DNA from: Streptomyces scopuliridis RB72
Lineage (GTDB): Bacteria; Actinomycetota; Actinomycetes; Streptomycetales; Streptomycetaceae
Reading direction: 5' to 3'
Assembly (NCBI RefSeq): GCF_000718095.1
Contig: NZ_JOEI01000031.1
Location: 62,001-126,000, forward strand
DNA length: 64,000 nucleotides
In this document: positions 32,933 to 41,478 of the stretch, piece by piece
Numbering within the stretch: the first letter of the stretch is position 1
How the letters are laid out: every line of letters begins with the position of its first letter
Translations under genes and position numbers: made by a program
The notes under the pieces: model-generated
Told to the model about the DNA's origin: nothing
What the model saw: only the letters and a program-made list of their open reading frames with translations
The model's database searches: none

Positions 32933-35900
32933 ATGACGGACGCGCTCGACAGCAGATCTCCGGCAACCGGACTCTACGAGCAGCTGATTACGTTGCGGCT
33001 CGAAGACCGCCTCAAGCAGTTGGACAGCACGGGGTGGCGGACGATCGATGTCGAAGTGGGCGCCGAATCCACACCTCATGTCTTGGCTCGGCATGTAGCC
33101 GAGACCGTCCGACGCGTGCTTCGAGGCTTGCCGGCTGCCGAGCGTGTCCATGCTGCGAACCACATCCTCGAATCGGTCAGCACGTTGGCTGGCGCGCAAG
33201 AGTGGGTCGACATGGTCGCCGATGGCCCCCGGCAGCTCATGTCGATAGCGGAACAGAAGGCTCCCGGCGTCTACGCCATCCGCCCAGCCACGCCACTGTC
33301 CGACACCGCCCTACTCACCAACTCCCCTGACGATCCCAACCTCGGCTTCGAGCTCCGCGCAGAGCTGGCCACTGCGGACCGCGTCGACTTGTTGTGCGCC
33401 TTCGTGAAGTGGCATGGGCTACGTGTCCTTGAGGGCGCACTATGCGCTGCCAGTGAGCGCGGAGTGCCCATCCGGGTCATCACCACGACCTACATCGGCG
33501 CCACCGAGCGACGAGCACTGGATCGACTGGTGCAGGAGTTTGGCGCGGAGGTGAAGGTGAACTATGAGCTTCGCTCCACCCGTTTGCATGCGAAGGCGTG
33601 GCTCTTCCGACGGAGTTCCGGATACGACACGGCGTACGTCGGCAGTTCGAACCTCTCCAAGGCGGCGCTCCTCGATGGCCTTGAGTGGAACGTGCGCCTC
33701 TCCTCCGTCGCCACCCCGGATGTCCTGAAGAAGTTTGAAGCCACCTTTGACTCCTACTGGAGCGAGGCAGCTTTCGAGCCGTACGACCCCGATGTTCATG
33801 GGGAGCGCCTGGACGCGGCGCTGCGAGAGGCCAGCGGGGGAACCAACGGCACCACGGGGCGGAGCATCACTCTCTCCGGGTTGGAAGTGCGCCCATATCC
33901 GCACCAGCAAGACATGTTGGAGCGTCTTGAAGTAGAGCGGGATGTCCATGATCGGCATCGCAATCTCCTCGTTGCCGCTACGGGTACGGGCAAGACGGTC
34001 ATGGCTGCCCTGGACTACAAGGCGCTGCGTAGGAAGCTCGGCCGAGATCTGCGGATTCTCTTTATCGCTCACCGCAAGGAGATCCTGGAACAGTCACTCC
34101 GCACCTACCAAGGTGTCCTTAACGACGGGAACTTCGGCGAGTTGTTCGTCGGCGGTGAGATCCCTTCCGCCTGGAAGCATGTCTTCGCGAGCGTTCAATC
34201 ACTCAATGCTCGGGCGTTGGATAGGCTCACTCCCGATCACTTCGACGTTGTGGTCATCGACGAGTTTCACCATGGCACAGCCCCGACCTATCGCAAGATT
34301 GTCGACCACTTCACGCCGACAGAACTCCTTGGTTTGACGGCAACACCGGAGCGCATGGATGGATTCAATATCCAGGATGAGTTCTTCGACGGTCGAATCG
34401 CCGCAGAGATGCGCTTGTGGGAAGCATTGGAGAACGAGCTCCTCTCCCCCTTCCACTACTTCGGAATCACCGACAGCACCGATCTGACAGCCATCCAGTG
34501 GAAGCGTGGATCATACGACTACACCGCCCTCAGTAATCTCTTCACTGGCAACGACGCCCGCGCCCGACTGATCGTCAAAGCCGTCGAGGAAAAGATCACT
34601 GATCCGGGACGCATGCGCGCGTTGGGATTCTGTGTTTCCGTAGCACACGCTCACTTTATGGCGAAGTTCTTCCAGCAGGCAGGACTCAACGCCACTGCAC
34701 TATCTGGTGAGACACCAAGCGAACAACGCAAGGCCGCACTCAATGCACTGCGGGCCGGAGAGCTGCAAGTCATCTTCTCCGTAGACCTCTTCAATGAAGG
34801 TCTGGATATTCCTGATGTAGACACTCTGCTCCTACTTCGCCCAACATCGAGCGCCACTGTCTTCTTGCAGCAACTCGGGCGTGGTCTACGCCGCTGCGAG
34901 GGGAAGGCCGTCCTCACAGTGTTGGACTTTATCGGTCAGCACCGCAAGGAGTTCCGCTTCGAAGAGCAGTTCCGATCGCTCACGAACCTCACGCGAAACC
35001 GTCTCGTCTCCGCGATCGAGCACGATTTTCCCCAACTCCCTTCGGGCTGCCAGATCATCCTTGAGTCAAAGGCCAAGGACCTGATCATCAACAACATTCG
35101 CCAGCAGATCAGCGTGAATGTCAAACAACTGGCTGACGAAGTCCGTCAGATCGGCGAACCTCGCCTTTCATCCTATCTGGCGGAGAGCGGACGCGAGATC
35201 AAGGAGCTCTACCGTGGATCCGATCACTCCTGGACTTCCTTGCTCCGCCGCGCCAAGCTTCTCACTCCCCGCGCGCCTGACGCAGAAGCAGCCTTGTTGA
35301 AGCGAGCTTCTGCTTTCCTCCACGTAGACGACACGGCTCGCGCCGCGGCCTATACGCGCCTTCTAGAAGACGACGCCCCAACCTACGACGAGCTTTCCGA
35401 CCTCGAACGCGCCTACGCGCGCATGCTCTTCTTCACCCTTTGGCCGTCGGGCGGATTCGACACCTACCAAGCCGGCCTCACATCCCTGGCTCACCAGCAC
35501 GCGGTACGCAGCGAGTTGCGCCAGATTCTCGCGCACGTCCTCAACCACCTAGACCACGTCACACCGGCCTTGCCTGATGCGCACAGCGGCCTGCCGTTGC
35601 GATTGCATGCTTCATACAGTCGCGAGGAAATCCTCACCGCACTCGGCCAGTCCGCCATCGGTGGCCTATTGCCAACTAACTTCCGTGAGGGCGTCCGCTG
35701 GTGTCAGCAATCGAAGATTGATGCTCTGTTGATCACTCGTGAGAAGGACGAGAAGGACTTCTCTCCGCAAACGCGCTACAAGGACTACGCGATGAGCGAC
35801 ACCCTTTTCCATTGGGAGTCGCAGAATCAGACATCCGAGTCCTCACCTACGGGAATCCGTTACAGGTCTCACCGAGACATGGGCACACACGTGATGCTCT

Positions 35901-36070
35901 TCGTCCGCCGCTACAAGAAGACAGACATCGGCGGCCCCCAACCGTGGATGCTGCTGGGCCCGGCAGACTATGTCTCCCATGAGGGCAACAAGCCGATGGG
36001 AATCACCTGGAAACTGCACTTCCCGCTGCCTGCCGACGTCTTGACCTATTCCGCCATAGCGGCGGGTTAA
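32933..36070 (+). CDS. PLD-nuclease / SF2 helicase / DUF3427 protein (predicted defence)
   Basis: A 1045-residue protein in three parts. Residues about 125-280 are a phospholipase-D-like nuclease: His219-x-Lys221, Ser-Ser-Asn240 and Glu251, the pattern of BfiI-type nucleases, with the usual Asp after HxK replaced by Arg. Residues about 315-670 are an SF2 helicase: Walker A AATGTGKT (348-355), DEFH (443-446), TATPER (469-473) and QLGRGLRR (647-654). The C-terminal 350 residues match DUF3427. Similar PLD-helicase-DUF3427 proteins occur in defence islands. Base composition is clearly lower in G+C than neighbouring genes, a sign of transfer. ATG 32933 has GAGGGG upstream. No methyltransferase is nearby. 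Confidence 0.88.
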   Translation: MTDALDSRSPATGLYEQLITLRLEDRLKQLDSTGWRTIDVEVGAESTPHVLARHVAETVRRVLRGLPAAERVHAANHILESVSTLAGAQEWVDMVADGPRQLMSIAEQKAPGVYAIRPATPLSDTALLTNSPDDPNLGFELRAELATADRVDLLCAFVKWHGLRVLEGALCAASERGVPIRVITTTYIGATERRALDRLVQEFGAEVKVNYELRSTRLHAKAWLFRRSSGYDTAYVGSSNLSKAALLDGLEWNVRLSSVATPDVLKKFEATFDSYWSEAAFEPYDPDVHGERLDAALREASGGTNGTTGRSITLSGLEVRPYPHQQDMLERLEVERDVHDRHRNLLVAATGTGKTVMAALDYKALRRKLGRDLRILFIAHRKEILEQSLRTYQGVLNDGNFGELFVGGEIPSAWKHVFASVQSLNARALDRLTPDHFDVVVIDEFHHGTAPTYRKIVDHFTPTELLGLTATPERMDGFNIQDEFFDGRIAAEMRLWEALENELLSPFHYFGITDSTDLTAIQWKRGSYDYTALSNLFTGNDARARLIVKAVEEKITDPGRMRALGFCVSVAHAHFMAKFFQQAGLNATALSGETPSEQRKAALNALRAGELQVIFSVDLFNEGLDIPDVDTLLLLRPTSSATVFLQQLGRGLRRCEGKAVLTVLDFIGQHRKEFRFEEQFRSLTNLTRNRLVSAIEHDFPQLPSGCQIILESKAKDLIINNIRQQISVNVKQLADEVRQIGEPRLSSYLAESGREIKELYRGSDHSWTSLLRRAKLLTPRAPDAEAALLKRASAFLHVDDTARAAAYTRLLEDDAPTYDELSDLERAYARMLFFTLWPSGGFDTYQAGLTSLAHQHAVRSELRQILAHVLNHLDHVTPALPDAHSGLPLRLHASYSREEILTALGQSAIGGLLPTNFREGVRWCQQSKIDALLITREKDEKDFSPQTRYKDYAMSDTLFHWESQNQTSESSPTGIRYRSHRDMGTHVMLFVRRYKKTDIGGPQPWMLLGPADYVSHEGNKPMGITWKLHFPLPADVLTYSAIAAG

Positions 36071-36137
36071 ACCCCTTGGAGACTGCAGCACCTTTGCACG
36101 AACTTACCCGATGGCCGCGCCCTGAGCATCAGTGATC

Positions 36138-37064
36138 CTAATCCAGTATCCGCCAGAGTCGGCGATGGGCTCGAACAAACCGCTGCTCGATGCGGTGTTT
36201 CTCTACCGTCCTCAGCGGTACTGAACGAGGAGCAGAGCCCTCCGCATATCGATCAATCACTTGTAGGTCATCGGTCAAGTAGAGAGCCCCACGATCCAGT
36301 CGAACATGGCAGTTGGGACACAGGCTCAGAACGTTGCCATCAATGTCAGGCCCACCATCCGGCCCTCCGAGAGGCTGGATGTGCGCCCCTTCCACATAGC
36401 TGGCACCGTCGGCCCCCACCGTCAGGGCGAGCGCACAGATTTGGCACGTGTATCCGTGCCACCGCTTTACCCTTCGCACGACCTCGGTGTCCCGAACGAT
36501 CCGCTCAACTGTCGTAGTCCTCCTACGCGGAGCACCACGAAGCGCCTCTTGCACCTGCTGTTCGAGGGACGTGAGTTCCTGCTCATCGTCCGTGAGACGA
36601 AGCAGTTTGTACCGGCAGATCTGGAAGCCAGCGTTGCCCTTCTCGATCCAGCAGTCCACTACCCCATACAGCCCGTCATACCTGTATCCGTTGACAGGTG
36701 AGAGGCTCTGCTCACCGTCAGAGCCGCGGATGACACGGACCGGGTAGCCCTTGATCTGGCTGCGCCGTAGGCCGGAGTTCCCTCGGTTTTCCCACGATTG
36801 ATTCTCTATCTGCCGCCCGGTGTTCCGGTTTCGACCGCCGGCACCCGTATAGAGCACCTCACTCCACAGATCACGATCGTCTTCGTAGCCATTGTTGAGC
36901 ACAATCGCGTCAGCCGCGCGCTCTCCCTCGTCGTCCAGTCCCCACGAGATCCCGGCTTCACGCTCTTTGTGAAGCTTGGCTTCCTTGACATCTTGCCGGG
37001 TTGCGAAGTGAGCACCGGGGAGGATGTTGTCAACGTGTCCAAAGACAGCTCGATACGCAGCCAT
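36138..37064 (-). CDS. SRA-HNH endonuclease (modification-dependent, type IV-like)
   Basis: A 308-residue protein. Residues about 5-155 form an SRA (YDG) domain: FGHVDNILPGAHFATRQDV, GISWG near residue 40, NNGYEDDRD and YTGAGGRN are the diagnostic blocks that flip and read 5-methyl- or 5-hydroxymethyl-cytosine. Residues about 200-270 are an HNH nuclease: Cys207-x-x-Cys210, GAHIQPLGG with His228, Asn244, and CPNCH (Cys249, Cys252, His253). SRA-HNH enzymes cut modified DNA. It is convergent with the helicase gene, 67 bases apart, and shares its lower G+C content. No partner methylase is visible. Confidence 0.9.
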   Translation of the reverse strand: MAAYRAVFGHVDNILPGAHFATRQDVKEAKLHKEREAGISWGLDDEGERAADAIVLNNGYEDDRDLWSEVLYTGAGGRNRNTGRQIENQSWENRGNSGLRRSQIKGYPVRVIRGSDGEQSLSPVNGYRYDGLYGVVDCWIEKGNAGFQICRYKLLRLTDDEQELTSLEQQVQEALRGAPRRRTTTVERIVRDTEVVRRVKRWHGYTCQICALALTVGADGASYVEGAHIQPLGGPDGGPDIDGNVLSLCPNCHVRLDRGALYLTDDLQVIDRYAEGSAPRSVPLRTVEKHRIEQRFVRAHRRLWRILD

Positions 37065-37208
37065 ATGAACATGCTGCCTACAGATTGATCGATTCTGATC
37101 AGTTCTATCGCACGAGTGGAACGAGTGACTGAAAGTAGACCCTGTTTGGCTTGATCGGCGCTCAACACTATGACTGCGATGAGGGTTGAGAGAGCTCAGG
37201 CGCCAGAG

Positions 37209-38192
37209 CTAGAGGTACGGGCGGATGATGATGTTCGGGGGGTTTGGGCGGGATTTGGCCAGGTGGAGTTTGGTGCGGATCGCAGCTACCAATTCGTCGG
37301 GGTGGTCGCGGATCAGGGCTGGGGCCGCGCTGGTGACGTTGATGCCGTGGGACTCCAGGAGCAGGCGGCGGCGGAGGGTGGTGCGGTATTCGGTTGCGCC
37401 CAGGTGGTATTCCTCCGAGTCGACCTCCAGGGCCACCCCCGCGAACGGCCAGTAGGCGTCCGGTCGGGCAAGGAAAGTGCCCGTCGGGGTGAAGAGGGCC
37501 GGGTTCCAGAGGGCGTCCGGGAGGCCGGCGGTGCGGAGGGTGGTGCGGGCCTGGGCTTCGGCGATGGAGCGGACGCCGGCGCGGAGTTCGTCCAGGGCCG
37601 TGCGTACCGCCGGGTTGCGGAGGGCGTGGGAGGCGTGGAGTTCGGCGCGGAGGTCTTCCGGGTGGCAGCTGCATCGCTGGACCGTCGTCGCGAGGATCGC
37701 GCGGATCCGTTCCGGCGAGGGCTCGCGGGCCGCGAAGTCGGAGGCCGCGCGGACCGGGCGTACGCAGGGGATGCCGTCGACCAGGAGGGTCGGTGGCCAG
37801 CGGCTGGTGCGGCGCAGGTGTACGTACGACCTGTCGCGCAGGCCGCGGCGCGCGGCGACCAGGACGTCGGCGCGGTCCGTGCCCGCGTCCCGTACCCCGT
37901 ACAGGGCGAGCGCCGCCTCGCCGGTCAGGACAGCTTTCGTGCCCGAGAGGGCGATCGTCTCCGTGTCCGCGTAGAGGACGGCGGCGAGCAGCCGTTGACG
38001 CAGGTCAGGAGCGCCGGTCTGTATCAGGACGACGCCGGGCAGTGGGCGCTGCCAGGGGCCGGACGGTGCGCAGCGGGCGTTGGTGGTGCTGGCGGCCAGG
38101 CCGGTGGCGCGCAGTTGGCGGGTGGTCGCCAGGCGGCGCTGTGTACGGGACAGCTGGGCGATGGCCGCGTCGGCGGCGGTGGTTCGGGGCAT
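37209..38192 (-). CDS. Nuclease-fold (DUF559/Vsr-like) protein with N-terminal AbiEi-like region
   Basis: A 327-residue protein that I recognise only in part. The C-terminal ~110 residues look like a PD-(D/E)xK nuclease of the DUF559/Vsr type: FAGVALEVDSEEYH, then RRRLLLESHGINV and a final helix. The first ~180 residues contain a segment (LTGEAALALYGVRD...) like those in AbiEi-type antitoxin or transcription-regulator proteins of actinomycetes. ATG 38192 is chosen at the first conserved-looking residue; the frame continues further upstream without coding bias. It borders the defence islet but has normal high G+C. Confidence 0.65.
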   Translation of the reverse strand: MPRTTAADAAIAQLSRTQRRLATTRQLRATGLAASTTNARCAPSGPWQRPLPGVVLIQTGAPDLRQRLLAAVLYADTETIALSGTKAVLTGEAALALYGVRDAGTDRADVLVAARRGLRDRSYVHLRRTSRWPPTLLVDGIPCVRPVRAASDFAAREPSPERIRAILATTVQRCSCHPEDLRAELHASHALRNPAVRTALDELRAGVRSIAEAQARTTLRTAGLPDALWNPALFTPTGTFLARPDAYWPFAGVALEVDSEEYHLGATEYRTTLRRRLLLESHGINVTSAAPALIRDHPDELVAAIRTKLHLAKSRPNPPNIIIRPYL

Positions 38193-38271
38193 GGGGGTTC
38201 CGTGCCCATGCCGGACCCAAAGCGGACACGCGTCGGCGGACTGTGACGATCTCTTGCGTCCTCCGTAGCGT

Positions 38272-39132
38272 TCAAGGCATATGGTCAGATTGGGATGTGG
38301 ATGTGTCAGCCCCGGCATGGGTGTGGGCCAGAAACGCTTCGATCGCCTCGTGCAGCGCCCCCGGCTGGTCCAGGTGGACATCGTGGGCCGCGGACGGGAT
38401 GACTCGTAGCTCCGTCCTCGGGCGGCGCACCCGCATCTCCATAGCCTCCGCCTCCGGCATCCAGCCCGACTCGCCGCGCACGACAAGCGTCGGGCAGCGC
38501 ACCCGTGACCACTCCTCCCAGAAGGAGCGGCGGGCGTTCTCCGCGACGCAGGCGACCATCACCTCCCGGTCGACGCGCGGGCGCAGACCGTCCGGGTGTT
38601 CCGCCAGGCCCGCCGCCCACGCGCGGCCGGCTGGCCCGCCGCCGAAGAACGCCGTCGCCGCCTCGATGGACGCGAAGGGGATCGGCCAGGAGTCCAGCCA
38701 GCCGCCGATACGCGCGGGCAGCTCCGGGTTGGGGCCCTTGGGGCCCGCCTCGATCAGTACCAGGGCACCGAACAGCTCCGGATGAGCCGCGGCGGCGAGC
38801 ATGGCCGTATGGCCGCCCAGCGACTGGCCCACGAGGACGGGCCGGTTGAGCGCGAGGTGTTCGGCCACCGCCACCACGTCGCGTACGTGCGCCGCACGCG
38901 AGACGTCCGCCGGGCGGCGTTCGCTCGCGCCATGGCCGCGCGCGTCGTACGCGACCACGCGGTGCGCGGGCCGGAGCAGCCGTACGAGCGGGTCCCATTC
39001 GGCGGCGTGGCCCGCCAGGCCGTGGAGGAGGAGTACGGGCCGCCCGGTACCGGCCCCGTCACCACCGCTGTGGTCGAAACACGCCAGCCGTACGCCGTCG
39101 CCGCTCGGCACCGTTCTCGTCGTGTTCCCCAT
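38272..39132 (-). CDS. Alpha/beta hydrolase
   Basis: A 286-residue soluble enzyme. The fold motifs are VLLLHGLAGHAAEWD (oxyanion HG), nucleophile Ser in VLVGQSLGG, the Asp region around residues 225-235 and catalytic His in IPSAAHDVHLD. It is a generic esterase/lactonase-type family and the substrate cannot be read from the sequence. ATG 39132 gives a good N-terminus; GTG 39168 is possible. Confidence 0.85.
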   Translation of the reverse strand: MGNTTRTVPSGDGVRLACFDHSGGDGAGTGRPVLLLHGLAGHAAEWDPLVRLLRPAHRVVAYDARGHGASERRPADVSRAAHVRDVVAVAEHLALNRPVLVGQSLGGHTAMLAAAAHPELFGALVLIEAGPKGPNPELPARIGGWLDSWPIPFASIEAATAFFGGGPAGRAWAAGLAEHPDGLRPRVDREVMVACVAENARRSFWEEWSRVRCPTLVVRGESGWMPEAEAMEMRVRRPRTELRVIPSAAHDVHLDQPGALHEAIEAFLAHTHAGADTSTSQSDHMP

Positions 39133-39228
39133 AGCGCCGACGGTCCCATGGCCCGCTCCCGGTACCACAACCGTTTCTCGTTAGGCTCGACGCATCGATC
39201 ACATCAACAGCACGCAAAGGCGGCAAAG

Positions 39229-39579
39229 GTGACAGCGACTGCGACTGCGACATCGACAACGTCCGCGACCGCGACCGCGAGGATTCCGGCGGCGGCCGTG
39301 GCGGCAGGCGGGCTCGTCGGGGGTTACGGGATCGCCCGGTGGACCAAGAAGCGCCCGCTCGGCGGGGTCGCGCTCGCCGCCGCCGGCACCGTGGCCGCGC
39401 GGCAGTGGCACCGTACCGGCGGGACCAAGGCGGCTGTCGGGCTGAGCGTCGCGTACGTCGCCGCCTTCGCCGGGTCCCATCCTCTCGCGAAGAAGATCGG
39501 CGCCTGGCCCGCCGTCTTCACCGTCGCGGGTGGCGTCGCCGTCGCGTCCTGGGCCGTCAGCCGCCGCGCCGGTGGATGA
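39229..39579 (+). CDS. Small membrane protein, unknown
   Basis: A 116-residue protein, likely starting at GTG 39229 with AAAGG eight bases upstream. A Thr/Ala low-complexity N-terminus is followed by three or four short hydrophobic stretches with a TKKRPLGG turn and a final VAVASWAVSRRAGG. It is conserved-looking in coding bias but not recognised. Confidence 0.6.
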   Translation: MTATATATSTTSATATARIPAAAVAAGGLVGGYGIARWTKKRPLGGVALAAAGTVAARQWHRTGGTKAAVGLSVAYVAAFAGSHPLAKKIGAWPAVFTVAGGVAVASWAVSRRAGG

Positions 39580-39730
39580 CCCGGCTACTCGTTGAACGGT
39601 CCCGCCCCGCCCTCCGTACTCAACAGCAACTCCCCCACGGTGGCTGGGCGCGTGAACGGACGACAGGGTCCGGATCACGCGTCCAGCGCTTTTTCCGCGC
39701 CCAGCGCTTCACCGGGCGCCCAGCGCTGCC

Positions 39731-41212
39731 TCACGCGCCCAGCAGATGGGACACCGTATAGATCAGCAGGCCCGCCAGCGCACCCACCACCGTGCCGTTG
39801 ATCCGGATGAACTGGAGGTCGCGGCCGATATGCGCCTCGATCTTCCTGGAGGTGTCGGTGGCGTCCCAGCTCGCGACCGTGTCCGAGATCAGGGAGGTGA
39901 TCTCACCGCGGTACGTGGTGACGACATACGCCGCCGCGTCCTCGATCCACCCGTCCAGCTTCCCCTGGAGCCGGGCGTCCGTCGCCAGCCGCGAGCCCAG
40001 GGAGAGGAGCGAGGCCCGCGCCCGCAGGCGCAGTTCGCTCCGGTCGTCCTCTGCGGCCGACATGATCATGGCGCGTACGGAGGCCCAGGCCGAGGCGATG
40101 ATGTCCTGCACCTCGGGGCGCGCCAGCAGCTCCGACTTCAGCCGCTCGACCCGCGCGCGGGTGTCCGTGTCCGACTGGAGGTCCGCCGCGAAGTCCCGCA
40201 GGAAGCGGTCGATGGCGCCCCGCGCCGGGTGGGCCGGCATGTCGCGCATCTCGGTGATGAAGCGCAGCAGTTCCTTGTAGACGCGGTCGCCGATCCTGCG
40301 GTCCACGAAGCGCGGCGTCCAGCCCGGCGCCCCGCCCTGGACCGCGTCCATGACCGAGTCACCGTGCTCCACCAGCCAGTCGTGCGCGCGGGCGCAGATC
40401 AGATCGACCGCGCGGTGGTGGGCGCCGTCGGCGACGACCGAGTCCAGGGTCTTGCCGAGCCCCGGCGCGATCTCCACCGCGTCCGCGCGCCGGGTGATCG
40501 CCTCGCCGACGACCGCCTGGACGTCCGAGTCCCGCAGGACGGTCAGCGCGCCGCGCAGCGCCGTGGACAGCTCGGCGGTGACCCGGTCCGCGTGGTCCGG
40601 CTCCGCGAGCCAGGTGCCGAGCCGGCGGCCGATACCGAGAGCGCTCAGCCGGTTCCGTACGACCTCGGCCGAGAGGAAGTTCTCCCCGACGAAGGCGCCG
40701 AGCGACGTGCCCAGCTGGTCCTTCTTGTTCGGGATGATCGCGGTGTGCGGGATGGGCAGACCGAGCGGATGCCGGAACAGCGCCGTCACCGCGAACCAGT
40801 CGGCCAGCGCGCCCACCATGCCCGCCTCGGCCGCCGCGGCGACGAAACCGGTCCAGCCGCCCAGACCGGAGTTCTTCCCCCAGGTGGCGAGCACATAGAC
40901 CAGGGCCACCAGCAGCAGCAGACCGGTGGCGGTGGTCTTCATCCGGCGGACGCCGCGCAGTTTCTCCTCGTCGGCGGCCGTATAGGCGAAGGCGGGGAGC
41001 CCCGAACGCTTTCCGGTCCCGGACGGCCGCGGCGCACCGGACCCACCGGCCCCACTGGACCCACCAGACCCACCGGACGAGCCGGACGAGCCGGACGAGC
41101 CGGACCCACTGGATCCCCCCGGCCCACCATCTGCCCCGGCCCCCGCCGGCAGGCCCACGCCGCCGCTGACGCCGCCGCCCTCCACCGCTCTCTCCGGATC
41201 TGTACGTTCCAT
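39731..41212 (-). CDS. DUF445 family membrane protein
   Basis: A 493-residue protein. A Gly/Ser-rich disordered N-terminus (about 20-70) is followed by the DUF445 domain: ATGLLLLVALVYVLATW (helix 1), GMVGALADWFAVTALFRHPLGLPIPHTAIIP, many amphipathic helices, and a C-terminal anchor (IRINGTVVGALAGLLIYTVSHLL). DUF445 proteins are membrane proteins of unknown function. ATG 41212 has GGAG a few bases upstream; an upstream GTG at 41239 would add a VDR repeat. Confidence 0.85.
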   Translation of the reverse strand: MERTDPERAVEGGGVSGGVGLPAGAGADGGPGGSSGSGSSGSSGSSGGSGGSSGAGGSGAPRPSGTGKRSGLPAFAYTAADEEKLRGVRRMKTTATGLLLLVALVYVLATWGKNSGLGGWTGFVAAAAEAGMVGALADWFAVTALFRHPLGLPIPHTAIIPNKKDQLGTSLGAFVGENFLSAEVVRNRLSALGIGRRLGTWLAEPDHADRVTAELSTALRGALTVLRDSDVQAVVGEAITRRADAVEIAPGLGKTLDSVVADGAHHRAVDLICARAHDWLVEHGDSVMDAVQGGAPGWTPRFVDRRIGDRVYKELLRFITEMRDMPAHPARGAIDRFLRDFAADLQSDTDTRARVERLKSELLARPEVQDIIASAWASVRAMIMSAAEDDRSELRLRARASLLSLGSRLATDARLQGKLDGWIEDAAAYVVTTYRGEITSLISDTVASWDATDTSRKIEAHIGRDLQFIRINGTVVGALAGLLIYTVSHLLGA

Positions 41213-41239
41213 CCGCTCCACCCGATCCACCCGATCCAC

Positions 41240-41295
41240 GTAAGCCGGTCCGCGTAAGCCCGTCCGCGTAAGCCCGTGCGCGTAAGCCCGTGCGC
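41240..41295. repeat. 14-bp tandem repeat, four copies
   Basis: GTAAGCC(C/G)GT(C/G)CGC is repeated at 41240, 41254, 41268 and 41282, with a fifth partial copy at 41296. It lies between the divergent DUF445 and SGNH genes, 28 bases upstream of the DUF445 start. Confidence 0.9.
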
Positions 41296-41478
41296 GTAAG
41301 CGCCATGCTCAGCGCACTCTGCTCAACGCTCCATGCTCCCGTTCTCGTGCCCCGCGCACCGCCCCCACCGCATTGTCCCTGCCTGACGTACTCCCGGGGC
41401 GCACGTCGAGTTCCCGCGTGATGTCGGATGATGTGTTCTGTACGGAGTGATGAGGGAGACACGGGGGACTCGGGGGCT

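Noticed and set aside
32866..37208. Mobile-element ends around the defence islet
   Set aside because: I compared the left and right borders by eye and found no direct or inverted repeats, integrase or transposase. Acquisition is inferred from base composition only.
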